Below, piece after piece: positions 7,863-17,228 of a stretch of DNA of 64,000 bases (its first letter is position 1; every line of letters starts with the position of its first letter). A program made the translations under genes and the position numbers. Origin of the DNA: an uncultured Microbacteriaceae bacterium (GTDB lineage Bacteria > Actinomycetota > Actinomycetes > Actinomycetales > Microbacteriaceae); assembly GCA_937872445.1 (NCBI GenBank), contig CALMSL010000141.1, forward strand, positions 55,110-119,109. Direction: 5' to 3'. Below the pieces are notes generated by a model that ran no database searches, was not told the origin of the DNA, and was given only the letters and a program-made list of their open reading frames with translations.

Positions 7863-8585
7863 TTGGGCTTGCTGGACAGCTTCGAAAAAGGTCTTGAGCG
7901 AGTCGTCAACGGCGCCTTCGCCCGGACCTTCAAGAGCGGACTCCAACCGGTCGAGATCACGGCGGCACTTCGACGCGAACTCGATACGAAAGCAGCAGTC
8001 GTCGCACGCGATCGCATCCTCGTCCCCAATAAGTTCATTGTGCACCTGGCCCCGCGAGACTACGAACGGATGACCGGGATCGGCCCGGCCCTCATCGACG
8101 AGTTCACCCAGCTCGTCCAGACGCACGCTACCGCCCAGCACTACCAGTTCGCCGGAGGCATCAGCATCCGCCTGGCCGAAGACGAAAGCCTGTCCGTCGG
8201 GGTCATCCGCATCGAATCGACCAACGTCAAGGGCGACGTGTCGTGGACGCCCATCCTCGACATCGACGGCAAACGCTACCCGATCACGAAATCGCACACC
8301 GTGATCGGGCGCGGCAGCGAAGCGGACATCACCGTGGATGACACCGGCATCTCCCGGCGCCACGTGGAAATTCTGTGGGACGGCAGGCGCGCGCAGGTCA
8401 ATGATCTGGGATCCACCAACGGCACCCAGCTCAATGGATCCCCCGTCACGAAAGCCGCCCTGCCCCCCGATTCCGTGATTTCCCTCGGCAGAACCCGTAT
8501 CGTGTTCCGAGTGCTTGCCCAATCCGCATCCGTTGATCAGTTCTCCGACCTGCGCATCGACCAGGAGGAAGGTGATCGCCGGTGA
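7863..8585 (+). CDS. fhaA: FhaA, DUF3662 and FHA domain protein
   Basis: Phosphothreonine-binding adaptor of the PknA/PknB envelope-control system (240 residues). The DUF3662 domain occupies about residues 1-115, starting GLLDSFEKGLERVVNGAFAR as in family members. An FHA domain at about 140-230 has GRGSEADITVDD, the SRRH motif and LGSTNGTQLNG. The TTG start at 7863 is supported by AAGGAGG at 7849-7855 and by the conserved N-terminus. It opens the operon fhaA-fhaB-pstP-rodA-pbpA-pknA-pknB. In mycobacteria FhaA binds the phosphorylated pseudokinase domain of MurJ, but the MurJ encoded in this window lacks such a domain. Confidence 0.95.
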   Translation: MGLLDSFEKGLERVVNGAFARTFKSGLQPVEITAALRRELDTKAAVVARDRILVPNKFIVHLAPRDYERMTGIGPALIDEFTQLVQTHATAQHYQFAGGISIRLAEDESLSVGVIRIESTNVKGDVSWTPILDIDGKRYPITKSHTVIGRGSEADITVDDTGISRRHVEILWDGRRAQVNDLGSTNGTQLNGSPVTKAALPPDSVISLGRTRIVFRVLAQSASVDQFSDLRIDQEEGDRR

Positions 8586-9088
8586 GTGAACTCACCCTGT
8601 TGGCTCTGCGATTCGGTTTTCTCCTGCTCCTGTGGGTTTTCATCTTTGCCGTCGTGTACGCGCTGAGAACCGATCTCTTCGGCCAACGGGTGAAGCGGCT
8701 GCCGGCGGAGGCCGCCCCCCAGACGCTTGCGCCCTCCGCGGCGCAGACAAAGCCTGCCCCAAAGAAACCTGCCACGCCGACGATTGCCACCCTCGACAAC
8801 GCGAGGCGGCTGGTTATCACGACCGGGGCCAAAGAAGGGCTCGAGATCGAACTTTCCGGAGAACCCCTCACCATCGGCCGCTCCGCAGAAAGCGGCCTGG
8901 TCATCCGCGACGACTACACGTCAACCCACCACGCCCGACTCCTGCTGTGGGGTGAAGAGTGGGCCATCCAGGATCTCGACTCCACCAACGGGACCTACCT
9001 CGATGAAGTCAGGGTGACGGTGCCCACCGTGGTGCCGCTGAACACCCCGGTCCGGATCGGGACGACGAGCTTCGAGCTTCGGCGGTAA
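8582..9088 (+). CDS. fhaB: FhaB/FipA, membrane-anchored FHA protein
   Basis: FHA adaptor of 168 residues linking kinase signalling to cell division and wall growth. An N-terminal membrane helix is at about residues 6-28 (LRFGFLLLLWVFIFAVVYAL). A proline/alanine-rich linker follows, then a C-terminal FHA domain with TIGRSAESGLVI, STHHARL and LDSTNGTYLDE. The GTG start overlaps the fhaA stop by 4 bp (GTGA), indicating translational coupling. Confidence 0.95.
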   Translation: MSELTLLALRFGFLLLLWVFIFAVVYALRTDLFGQRVKRLPAEAAPQTLAPSAAQTKPAPKKPATPTIATLDNARRLVITTGAKEGLEIELSGEPLTIGRSAESGLVIRDDYTSTHHARLLLWGEEWAIQDLDSTNGTYLDEVRVTVPTVVPLNTPVRIGTTSFELRR

Positions 9089-9091
9089 CCC

Positions 9092-10336
9092 ATGGCCACC
9101 ACCGGCAAGAGCGCCGCCGTCTCCCACGTCGGCAAGATTCGCGCCAACAACCAGGACTCCGGATACGCCGGCCAGAACCTCTTCGTTGTCGCGGACGGCA
9201 TGGGCGGCCACGCCGGCGGCGATGTGGCCTCCGCGATCGCGCTCAAACGCATCATCGAAGCCGACAAGTCGTACGCGTCAGCCTCGGATGCCGAATTCGC
9301 CCTGCAGAGCGCCCTGCTCGCGGCAAACACCATGCTCGCCGAGACCGTCTTCGACCATCCGGAGCTCACCGGAATGGGCACGACGGTGAGCGCCATCATT
9401 CGGGTGGCGGACAAAATAGCGCTCGCCCACATCGGCGACTCCCGCATCTACCTGTTCCGCGACGGAAGCCTCGACCAGGTCACCGCCGACCACACCTTCG
9501 TTCAGCGCCTCGTGGACAGCGGACGCATCACGCAGGAGGAAGCTGCGGTTCACCCGAGGCGCTCCGTGCTCATGCGGGTGCTCGGCGATGTCGACTCCTC
9601 ACCGGAAGTCGACACCGCGATTCTCGACACCCAGCCGGGCGACCGGTGGCTGCTGTGCTCCGACGGACTGAGCAGTTACGTATCCGACGACAAGATCGCC
9701 GCTGTCCTCACCACGTTCAGCGGAGCCAAGGACGCCGCCAACCGGCTCGTGCGCGAAAGCCTCGACCAGGGCGCCCCCGACAACGTCACCGTCGTCGTGA
9801 TGGATGTCGGCGACAATGCCGACTCCTCCTCCAACCCGCCCCTCACGGTGGGATCCGCCGCGCTTCCGCTCACCTACGAAGCAGACAGCGCCCGGCGTGC
9901 CCTGCGTCTGCCCACCCTTCTCCTGCATCCCCTCAAGTCCACCCAGCATGCGGACAGCCATTTCGAGCCCGAGTCCGAAGAGTACTTCGACGAGCTCATC
10001 CTCGAAGACAAACGGCGCGCGCTCCGCCGCAGAATCACGTGGCTGGTCGGCATCGCGCTCATCATCGCCGCGTTCATCGTCGCACTCCTGTTCGCCTACC
10101 GCTGGACCCAAATGCACTACTACGTTGGCGCCAACGGGGAAACGGTCGCGATCTATCAGGGTGTTCAGCAGGACCTGGGGCCGATTTCGCTGCACAGCGT
10201 CTACCAGCAAACCAGCATCAAGATGACGGACCTGAACCCGTACACCCGGTCCACGGTCGAAGACACCATCAGCGCCGACAACCTGGACGATGCCCGGGCG
10301 ATCATCGAGCGATTGGCCCAATCCGCCAATGGTTGA
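9092..10336 (+). CDS. pstP: PP2C-type Ser/Thr protein phosphatase PstP
   Basis: Membrane-bound phosphatase that reverses the PknA/PknB phosphorylations (414 residues). The cytoplasmic PP2C domain covers about residues 6-240, with metal-binding motifs NNQDSGYA, VADGMGGHAGGD, GDSRIYL, LLCSDGLSSYV and GAPDNVTVVV. A membrane helix is at about 312-336 (ITWLVGIALIIAAFIVALLF), with an 80-residue outer tail. The ATG follows fhaB by 3 bp. The end overlaps rodA. Confidence 0.97.
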   Translation: MATTGKSAAVSHVGKIRANNQDSGYAGQNLFVVADGMGGHAGGDVASAIALKRIIEADKSYASASDAEFALQSALLAANTMLAETVFDHPELTGMGTTVSAIIRVADKIALAHIGDSRIYLFRDGSLDQVTADHTFVQRLVDSGRITQEEAAVHPRRSVLMRVLGDVDSSPEVDTAILDTQPGDRWLLCSDGLSSYVSDDKIAAVLTTFSGAKDAANRLVRESLDQGAPDNVTVVVMDVGDNADSSSNPPLTVGSAALPLTYEADSARRALRLPTLLLHPLKSTQHADSHFEPESEEYFDELILEDKRRALRRRITWLVGIALIIAAFIVALLFAYRWTQMHYYVGANGETVAIYQGVQQDLGPISLHSVYQQTSIKMTDLNPYTRSTVEDTISADNLDDARAIIERLAQSANG

Positions 10337-11750
10337 CACAACAAAGCAAGCCACGGCCGGGCTGCCGGTGGCAACGGATGCGCCAGCGGATCACGGCGGA
10401 AATCTCCGACTCCGAATCCACCTTCCAGCGAAAATCCGAAACCTCGAACTGGCACTGTTGATCTTCGCCTGCATTCTCAACGGTGCCGCGGTGGTGCTCG
10501 TCCAGTTTGGCGTTCTGGGCACTATTCAACCCGAGATCATCTGGATGGGCGGCGGTCTCGCGGTTCTCGCCATCGGCATGCACGTTGCGCTTCGGTTTGT
10601 CGCCCCCGACGCCGACCCGTTCCTTCTTCCCGTCGCGACCCTACTCAACGGCCTTGGCATCGCGGAGATTTACCGGCTCGACCTCTCCGCCAAACACAGC
10701 GGGTGGGAGTCGGACGGCATCCGCCAGATCGCGTGGACCGCCATAGCGATGGCGATCGCGATCGCCGTCATCGTGCTCATTCGCAACCACCGGGTGCTGC
10801 AGCGTTACCGCTACATTGCGATGTTCACCGGCATAGTCCTGCTGCTCCTGCCGATGCTCCCGATCATCGGACAGGAACAGTTCGGCGCGCGCCTGTGGGT
10901 TCGGCTGGGTTTCTTCACATTCCAACCGGGTGAGCTGGCGAAGATCGCGCTCGCCATTTTCTTCGCCGGCTACCTCGTGCAGGCCAGGGAAAGTCTCTCC
11001 ATGGTGGGGAAGAAGTTTCTCGGAATGCGGTTCCCGAGGGCGCGCGATCTCGGCCCGATTCTCGTCATTTGGGCCGCGGCGATGGCCGTACTCATCATCC
11101 AGCGTGACCTGGGGACATCGCTGCTGTACTTCGGCCTCTTCCTGGTCATGATCTACGTGGCCACCGGACGCCTGAGCTGGGTCGCCCTCGGGCTCGTGCT
11201 CTTCATCGGTGGCGCCGTGCTCGCGAGCCAGGTGTTCAGCTACGTGGCGGCACGCTTCCACGGATGGCTGGACGCGTTCGATCCCACCGTGTATGACTCC
11301 TTCGGCGGCAGCTACCAACTCGTCCAGGGGCTGTTCGGCCTCGCTCACGGCGGATTGCTCGGGACCGGCTTCGGTCAGGGACGACCCGGCATCGTGCCGC
11401 TCGCGCAAAGCGACTACATCATCGCGAGCCTCGGCGAAGAACTCGGCCTGGTCGGCCTGTTCGCGATCTTCGCCCTCTACCTGATCCTCGTGTCCCGCGG
11501 AATGCGCATCGGGTTCGCAGGTCAGGACGACTTCGGGCGGCTCCTCGGGGTCGGCCTGTCGTTCGTGATCGCCCTCCAGGTCTTCATCGTGGTTGGCGGC
11601 GTGACCCGGGTCATTCCGCTCACTGGGCTCACAACCCCGTTCCTGGCGGCCGGCGGGTCGTCCCTCGTCGCCAACTGGATCATCGTCGCCCTGCTGTTGC
11701 GACTCTCGGATTCGGTGCGCAACCAGCCGAGGCTGGTGATCGGGCCGTGA
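10329..11750 (+). CDS. rodA: RodA, SEDS peptidoglycan glycosyltransferase
   Basis: Polytopic membrane protein of the FtsW/RodA/SpoVE family (473 residues) that polymerises lipid II together with the class B penicillin-binding protein encoded next. The family core is seen in GELAKIALAIFFAGYLV, RDLGTSLLYFGLFLVM and GLTTPFLAAGGSS near the C-terminus. The ATG at 10329 overlaps the pstP stop by 8 bp. An upstream in-frame ATG at 10290 would add 13 residues that read through pstP and is less likely. Its place beside pbpA and pstP marks it as RodA rather than FtsW. Confidence 0.95.
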   Translation: MVDTTKQATAGLPVATDAPADHGGNLRLRIHLPAKIRNLELALLIFACILNGAAVVLVQFGVLGTIQPEIIWMGGGLAVLAIGMHVALRFVAPDADPFLLPVATLLNGLGIAEIYRLDLSAKHSGWESDGIRQIAWTAIAMAIAIAVIVLIRNHRVLQRYRYIAMFTGIVLLLLPMLPIIGQEQFGARLWVRLGFFTFQPGELAKIALAIFFAGYLVQARESLSMVGKKFLGMRFPRARDLGPILVIWAAAMAVLIIQRDLGTSLLYFGLFLVMIYVATGRLSWVALGLVLFIGGAVLASQVFSYVAARFHGWLDAFDPTVYDSFGGSYQLVQGLFGLAHGGLLGTGFGQGRPGIVPLAQSDYIIASLGEELGLVGLFAIFALYLILVSRGMRIGFAGQDDFGRLLGVGLSFVIALQVFIVVGGVTRVIPLTGLTTPFLAAGGSSLVANWIIVALLLRLSDSVRNQPRLVIGP

Positions 11751-13186
11751 ACCGCGAACTCAAGCGCGTGAGCGCCGCCATCCTCATCATGTTCGTCGCC
11801 CTCATGTGCTCGACGACGACGATCACCGTGTTCCAGGTCGACAACCTGCGTGCGGACGGCCGCAACGTCCGCACCCTCTACGACAGCTACTCGGCCGAGC
11901 GCGGACCCATCGTCGTGGCCGGAACCCCGATCGCGGAGTCGAAACCCGTCGATGACGCATACAAATATCAGCGGGTGTACACGGAACCGGAACTGTACGC
12001 CCCGATCACCGGATACTTCACGCTGAATCAGGGCACGACCGGGATCGAAGGCGCCCTCAACGACTACCTGAGCGGAACGGCGAACGACCAGTTCCTGGCG
12101 CAGGTCAATGCGATTCTCACCGGTCAGTCCCCGAAGGGGGCCACGGTCGCGCTCACGATCGATCCCGCCGCCCAGAAAGCGGCCTGGGATGCGCTTGGAT
12201 CGAACTCGGGTGCCGTGGTTGCGCTCAATCCGAAAACCGGGGCGATCCTTGCGATGGTGTCGAAGCCGTCCTACGACCCCAACGCGCTTGCCTCGCACAC
12301 CACCGCGGATGTCGTCTCCGCCTACGATCACCTTCTCGCGGACCCCGCCAACCCGCTGTTCAACCGGGCGATCAGCGGCAACCTCTACCACCCGGGCAGC
12401 GTGTTCAAGCTGATCGTCGCTTCAGCCGCGATCGACAGCGGCCGTTTCACCCCGGACAGCGCGTTCCCGAATCCTGCCACTCTGCAATTGCCCCTGAGTA
12501 CTTTCCAGATCACCAATTCGGACAACGGCAAGTGCGGACCGGGCGACACCGCGACCATTGCGACGGCGCTGCGACTCAGCTGCAACATCCCGTTTGCGGA
12601 ACTTGGCGCCGCGCTGGGCCAGGACCAGCTCCGCACCTACGCCCAACGGTTTGGCTTCGGCCAGGACCTTGGCGTGCCCATGGCGGTGACCCCGAGCACG
12701 ATTCCGGCGTCGCTGGACGCGCCCCAGCTCATGCTGTCGTCCTTCGGACAGGCCAATGTGAGCGTGACGCCGATGCAAATCGCCCTGGTCTCCGCGGCGA
12801 TCGCCAACGGCGGAACCATCATGAAGCCCACCCTGATTCAATCGATTCTCGCGCCAAACCTTTCCGTCATCCAACCGTTCCAATCCACCGTGCTCAACAC
12901 TCCCATCAGTAGGCAGACCGCAACCACCCTCACTGAGATGATGGTCAACAACGTCGACAATGGCGCCGCAAGCAATGGAAGAATAGAGGGAGTCAAAGTC
13001 AGTGGCAAGACAGGGACAGCGGAGAACGGCAAAGGCGAACCGTTTACGCTGTGGTTTACCGGGTTCGCACCCGCGGACAACCCGAAGATAGCGGTGGCGG
13101 TCGTCGTTGAGAACGGAACGAGCTACGGCAACGCCGTGGCGGCACCGATAGCGAGGAAAGTCATGGAGGCGGTGCTGAATAAATGA
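11747..13186 (+). CDS. pbpA: PbpA, class B penicillin-binding protein (transpeptidase)
   Basis: Peptidoglycan cross-linking enzyme of 479 residues, partner of RodA. It has a short cytoplasmic tail and one membrane helix at about residues 8-28 (SAAILIMFVALMCSTTTITVF), then a dimerisation region and the transpeptidase domain. The active-site serine is in HPGSVFKLI (SxxK) near 220, the SxN motif is SCN (RLSCNIPF) and the KTG motif is in SGKTGTAEN near 420. It overlaps the rodA stop by 4 bp (GTGA) and is coupled to the kinase gene downstream by ATGA. Confidence 0.96.
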   Translation: MNRELKRVSAAILIMFVALMCSTTTITVFQVDNLRADGRNVRTLYDSYSAERGPIVVAGTPIAESKPVDDAYKYQRVYTEPELYAPITGYFTLNQGTTGIEGALNDYLSGTANDQFLAQVNAILTGQSPKGATVALTIDPAAQKAAWDALGSNSGAVVALNPKTGAILAMVSKPSYDPNALASHTTADVVSAYDHLLADPANPLFNRAISGNLYHPGSVFKLIVASAAIDSGRFTPDSAFPNPATLQLPLSTFQITNSDNGKCGPGDTATIATALRLSCNIPFAELGAALGQDQLRTYAQRFGFGQDLGVPMAVTPSTIPASLDAPQLMLSSFGQANVSVTPMQIALVSAAIANGGTIMKPTLIQSILAPNLSVIQPFQSTVLNTPISRQTATTLTEMMVNNVDNGAASNGRIEGVKVSGKTGTAENGKGEPFTLWFTGFAPADNPKIAVAVVVENGTSYGNAVAAPIARKVMEAVLNK

Positions 13187-14832
13187 GACCCACAAGCGGC
13201 CTCACATTCGGGGGACGGTACCAGCTTTCCAACCGCATCGCGATCGGCGGGATGGGGGAAGTCTGGCAGGCCACCGACCTCGTCATCGGGCGCACCGTCG
13301 CCATCAAAATCCTGAAGGACGAATACCTCGGCGACCCGGGATTCCTTGAACGGTTCCGCGCGGAAGCGCGGCACGCGGCCCTCGTCAACCACGAGGGAAT
13401 AGCCAATGTCTTCGACTACGGCGAGGAAGAGGGAAGCGCCTACCTCGTCATGGAACTCGTTCCGGGGGAGGCGCTGTCCACGATCCTCGAACGCGAGCGG
13501 GTGCTTGCCACCGACCGGGTGCTCGACATCGTGGCGCAGACCGCCTCTGCGCTGCACGCCGCGCACGCCGCAGGGCTCGTGCACCGGGACATCAAGCCGG
13601 GCAACCTGCTCATCACGCCGGATGGCAGGGTCAAGATCACCGACTTCGGGATCGCCCGCATCGCCGACCAGGTTCCGCTCACGGCGACCGGCCAGGTCAT
13701 GGGCACCGTCCAGTACCTTTCGCCGGAACAGGCCAGCGGCCATCCGGCCTCTCCCACCACGGACATTTACTCGCTCGGAATCGTCGCCTATGAGGCGCTC
13801 GCTGGCCGCCGCCCGTTCACGGGCGAGTCGCAGGTCGCCATCGCGATGGCGCAAATCAACGAGACCCCGCCGGACCTCCCGGTCACGGTCGCCGAGCCGG
13901 TGCGCAACCTCGTGTATTCGTCCATCGCGAAGAATCCGGCCGACCGGCCGGCGTCCGCCGCCCACCTCGCCCGTGCCGCGCAGGCGCTCCGCCGCGGCGA
14001 CGTCGCCGCGGCAGCGACCGCCGTGCCGGGAGTTTTGGGTGAATCCTCGCTCGGCACAGCGTTCGGGCAGACCTCCGCGACGACGCGCGTGCTCCCGACG
14101 ATGGATGGCGCAGGGCTGCAACAGGGCCCGGTCAGCGAGCCGAAACGCCGCAACCCGTGGACGTGGCCCCTCGTGGCGCTCATTGCCATCCTGCTCGTCG
14201 TGCTCGTCGGCGCGGTGATCGCGCTGTTCGCCCAGCCGAACTCGAACGGCGGGCCCACCACGCCGCCCAGCAGTTCGACGCCCCTGACAACCCCGACATT
14301 TCCGACGCCGACTCCCACACCGACATCGGATCTCGTGAACATCAATATCTCCCAGTTCCAGGGCATGACCCAGAATCAAGTGGAGGATGCGCTCGACAAG
14401 CTCGGGTTGTCGTACTCGGTGACTCAGGGCCTCACCGCACCGTCCAAGGCAGACGAATTGAAGGTGTACCAGATCAGCCCTGCGGGAAATGTTGCCAAGG
14501 GCACCACGATCAGCGTAAAGATCTACTCGCTCATCCCCTCGAGCAAACCCGGACCGTTGAGCGCCACCCCTGCCGGGCCTTACACGGCATCCCAGAACGT
14601 GACCCTCAACTGGCCGACCTACACCGGGTGCCAAACCGGCAAGACCCTCGACAGCTACAACATCGCGATCGAGAACGGAACGATCACGTCCACGAACCCC
14701 GTACCGGCCGGCACGACGACGGCCACGATTACGCTTCGGTCGGATTCGGGCGCCACGAAGGTTTCCTACACGGCGTCCTGCTCGGGCAGCCCGTCCCCCG
14801 TGTCGGATGTCCTGACACTCACCGTCCCATGA
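13183..14832 (+). CDS. pknA: Transmembrane Ser/Thr protein kinase, PknA position, with one PASTA domain
   Basis: Receptor kinase of 549 residues in the gene position of mycobacterial pknA. The kinase domain (about 5-270) has the glycine loop IGGMGEVW, VAIKIL lysine, HRDIKPGN and DFGIA. A membrane helix is at about 325-348 (WPLVALIAILLVVLVGAVIALF). Outside there is a Thr/Pro-rich linker, one PASTA-like repeat (about 385-450) and a C-terminal beta-sandwich-like stretch (about 455-549) containing two cysteines, in TGCQTG and ASCSGS. M. tuberculosis PknA has no PASTA domain, so the sensor part differs. The start ATG overlaps the pbpA stop. Confidence 0.9.
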   Translation: MRPTSGLTFGGRYQLSNRIAIGGMGEVWQATDLVIGRTVAIKILKDEYLGDPGFLERFRAEARHAALVNHEGIANVFDYGEEEGSAYLVMELVPGEALSTILERERVLATDRVLDIVAQTASALHAAHAAGLVHRDIKPGNLLITPDGRVKITDFGIARIADQVPLTATGQVMGTVQYLSPEQASGHPASPTTDIYSLGIVAYEALAGRRPFTGESQVAIAMAQINETPPDLPVTVAEPVRNLVYSSIAKNPADRPASAAHLARAAQALRRGDVAAAATAVPGVLGESSLGTAFGQTSATTRVLPTMDGAGLQQGPVSEPKRRNPWTWPLVALIAILLVVLVGAVIALFAQPNSNGGPTTPPSSSTPLTTPTFPTPTPTPTSDLVNINISQFQGMTQNQVEDALDKLGLSYSVTQGLTAPSKADELKVYQISPAGNVAKGTTISVKIYSLIPSSKPGPLSATPAGPYTASQNVTLNWPTYTGCQTGKTLDSYNIAIENGTITSTNPVPAGTTTATITLRSDSGATKVSYTASCSGSPSPVSDVLTLTVP

Positions 14833-14893
14833 GCATTGGCGTCAAGCGGGTACACTGGCAAACACTTGCCCCTGCACCCCCGGAGACTCACAC

Positions 14894-16609
14894 GTGACTG
14901 AAGGTACTCGCCTGCTCGCCGGCAGGTACGAGGTCGGCGCCCTCATCGGCCGCGGGGGCATGGCGGATGTGCACGTGGGGACGGACACGCGTCTGGGCCG
15001 CAAAGTCGCCGTCAAGCTTCTGAAGCCGTCCCTCGCCAACGACCCAAAGTTTCGACTCCTGTTCCGCGAGGAAGCGCAGAAGGCCTCGCGGATGGCGCAC
15101 CCCACGATCGTGCGCGTGTTCGACGCGGGCGAGGAAACGGTTCGCGACGCGAACGGCTTCGAATCCCAGTTGCCGTTCATCGTCATGGAGTACGTCGATG
15201 GGCGACTTCTCAAGGACATCATTGCCGAAGGTCCGATCGCGGAGTCCGAGGCCGCGCGCATCATCGAGCAGGTACTGACCGCGCTCGAGTACAGTCACCG
15301 AGCTCTGCTCGTGCACAGGGACATCAAACCCGGCAACATCATGATCACCCAGAGCGGGCAGGTCAAGGTGATGGACTTCGGCATCGCCAGGGCGGTTTCC
15401 GACAATTCGGCGACCGTCGCCGACACGAGTGCTGTCCTGGGCACCGCGCAGTATTTTTCGCCGGAGCAGGCACGGGGCGAAACGGTTGACGCCCGCACCG
15501 ACCTTTATTCCACCGGTGTCGTTCTTTTCGAATTGCTGACCGGTGCACCGCCGTTCCACGGGGATCGGCCGGTCGCGGTCGCCTATCAGCACATCAGCGA
15601 GACCCCCGTTCGCCCCAGCTCGGTGAACCCCAAAGTGTCCCCGGCGATGGATGCCGTGGTTCTTCGCTCCCTGGAGAAAGACAAGTTCGCGCGCTTCCAG
15701 TCCGCGGCGGAGTTCCGCGGCGCGCTGGAGGCGGCGGCAGCGGGTCAGGTTCCGGCGTTGAAGCCGCCCAAGGACGACTTCAACGCGACCCTGTTCGGTG
15801 TGAATCCGACCGCGCGGGCCGGCTCAGAGGCGACCATGCGCCAACTCTCGAACTCTGCGGACGATCGCGTCGTGCGCACCCAGTCTCGCCCACCCGTCGC
15901 GTGGATTTGGGCGGGAATCGTCGTCATGGCGGTCATTCTCGGCGGGATGACATTTTGGGTTCTCAACCTCCAGCCCACCAAAATCGGGGTCGACCTGTCC
16001 GTGGACGTCCCCAACGTGGTGGGACTCGCCTATGAGACGGGCGCGCAGAAGCTGACAGACCTGAGCCTGGTCCCCACCCGTCTCAGCGAATCCAGCGACA
16101 CCGTTCCCGCGGGGGCGATAACCCGAATTGACCCGGTCGCCGGAACCCGGGTCGCGAAGGATTATCCGGTTAAAGTATGGGTGTCAACGGGACGCAGCAT
16201 CGTCGCCATCCCCCTGGTGACCAACCTGGCCGAGACGGATGCCATCAAGGCACTCACGGATGCAGGCTTCGTGTACGGTTCGACGAACGCCGCCCATTCA
16301 CCCTCAGTGCCCAATGGCGTCGTCATGGGAACCGACCCGGCAGGGGGAACCCAGGCTCGCCAGGGAACAACCGTGAACCTTCTGGTCTCCGACGGATTGG
16401 TGGACGTCCCCAAGGTTGTCGGAATGTCGATCGGGGACGCCAACAACGCGTTGTCGCCGCTGGGCCTCAACGTGAAGTCGGTGACGGACAACTCCTGCAC
16501 CGGCGGCGCTGTGACCAGTCAGTCGCTGTCGCCCGGGCCGCAGCCGCAGCGATCGTCCATCACGCTCAGTTACTGCGGCGGCCCGGCCCCAAGCCCAAGT
16601 TCACCATAG
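14894..16609 (+). CDS. pknB: PknB-like Ser/Thr protein kinase with three PASTA domains
   Basis: Master regulator kinase of wall growth, sensing muropeptides or lipid II (571 residues). The kinase domain (about 8-275) has IGRGGMADVHVG, VAVKLL, HRDIKPGNI and DFGIAR. The membrane helix is at about 337-360 (WIWAGIVVMAVILGGMTFWV). Three PASTA repeats follow, beginning at VDVPNVVGLAYE, VAIPLVTNLAE and VDVPKVVGMSIG; the third has a Cys pair (NSCTGG, LSYCGG). The GTG start at 14894 fits the conserved N-terminus EGTRLLAGRYEVG. It is 61 bp after pknA. The end overlaps the convergent pabA gene by 44 bp. Confidence 0.95.
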   Translation: MTEGTRLLAGRYEVGALIGRGGMADVHVGTDTRLGRKVAVKLLKPSLANDPKFRLLFREEAQKASRMAHPTIVRVFDAGEETVRDANGFESQLPFIVMEYVDGRLLKDIIAEGPIAESEAARIIEQVLTALEYSHRALLVHRDIKPGNIMITQSGQVKVMDFGIARAVSDNSATVADTSAVLGTAQYFSPEQARGETVDARTDLYSTGVVLFELLTGAPPFHGDRPVAVAYQHISETPVRPSSVNPKVSPAMDAVVLRSLEKDKFARFQSAAEFRGALEAAAAGQVPALKPPKDDFNATLFGVNPTARAGSEATMRQLSNSADDRVVRTQSRPPVAWIWAGIVVMAVILGGMTFWVLNLQPTKIGVDLSVDVPNVVGLAYETGAQKLTDLSLVPTRLSESSDTVPAGAITRIDPVAGTRVAKDYPVKVWVSTGRSIVAIPLVTNLAETDAIKALTDAGFVYGSTNAAHSPSVPNGVVMGTDPAGGTQARQGTTVNLLVSDGLVDVPKVVGMSIGDANNALSPLGLNVKSVTDNSCTGGAVTSQSLSPGPQPQRSSITLSYCGGPAPSPSSP

Positions 16610-17228
16610 GGGTGAGCCCGCGCGCCGCCACCCTGGCGCCGGGCAGCCCGGCGACCGCGAGCCAGTTCGCGAGCAGTTGGTACCCGCCTTCGGTGAGGAC
16701 CGATTCGGGGTGGAACTGCACGCCGAAAATCGGCGCCTCGACATGCTTGAGACCCATGATGACTCCGCCCTGAGTTCGCGCCGTCACCGTGAGTTCGTCG
16801 GGCACGGTGGAATCCACGACCGCAAGGGAGTGATATCGGGTTGCGGTGAACGGCTGCGGAACCTGGTCATAGAGTTCACTGCCGTCGTGCGTGATGATCG
16901 AGGTCTTGCCGTGCATGAGCTCCTCCGCCACGGTGACCGTGGCGCCCACGGCCTCCGCAATCGCCTGGTGGCCGAGACACACGCCCAGCAACGGCAGGCC
17001 GGTCTCCAGCGCCAGCCGCACGAGTGGAATTGACACGCCGGCGTGGCCCGGCGCCCCCGGCCCCGGCGAGAGCAGGATCCCGTCGTAGCCTTCGGTTTCG
17101 GATGCGGCATCCTCCTCGGTGAATGCATCATTGCGAACGACAGCCGTTTCCGCGCCGAGCTGGAGAAGGTATCCGTTCAGGGTGTATACGAAGCTGTCGT
17201 AGTTGTCGATGACCAGGATTTTCGTCAT
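16566..17228 (-). CDS. pabA: Anthranilate/aminodeoxychorismate synthase glutamine amidotransferase subunit
   Basis: Class I glutamine amidotransferase of 220 residues that supplies ammonia for p-aminobenzoate or anthranilate synthesis. It starts MTKILVIDNYDSFVYTLNGY. The oxyanion and nucleophile motifs are LLSPGPGAP and GVCLGHQAIAE (catalytic Cys near 81), and the His/Glu pair is in GVQFHPESVLTEGG. The neighbours do not show which chorismate enzyme it serves; in mycobacteria the gene at this place is called trpG/pabA. It is coupled by ATGA to the 52-aa gene upstream, and its 3' end overlaps pknB. Confidence 0.9.
   Translation of the reverse strand: MTKILVIDNYDSFVYTLNGYLLQLGAETAVVRNDAFTEEDAASETEGYDGILLSPGPGAPGHAGVSIPLVRLALETGLPLLGVCLGHQAIAEAVGATVTVAEELMHGKTSIITHDGSELYDQVPQPFTATRYHSLAVVDSTVPDELTVTARTQGGVIMGLKHVEAPIFGVQFHPESVLTEGGYQLLANWLAVAGLPGARVAARGLTPMVNLGLGPGRRSN

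Noticed and set aside
13123-14634. Open frame of 503 codons on the minus strand
   Set aside because: Antisense shadow of the PASTA kinase gene; very Arg/Gly-rich without domains.
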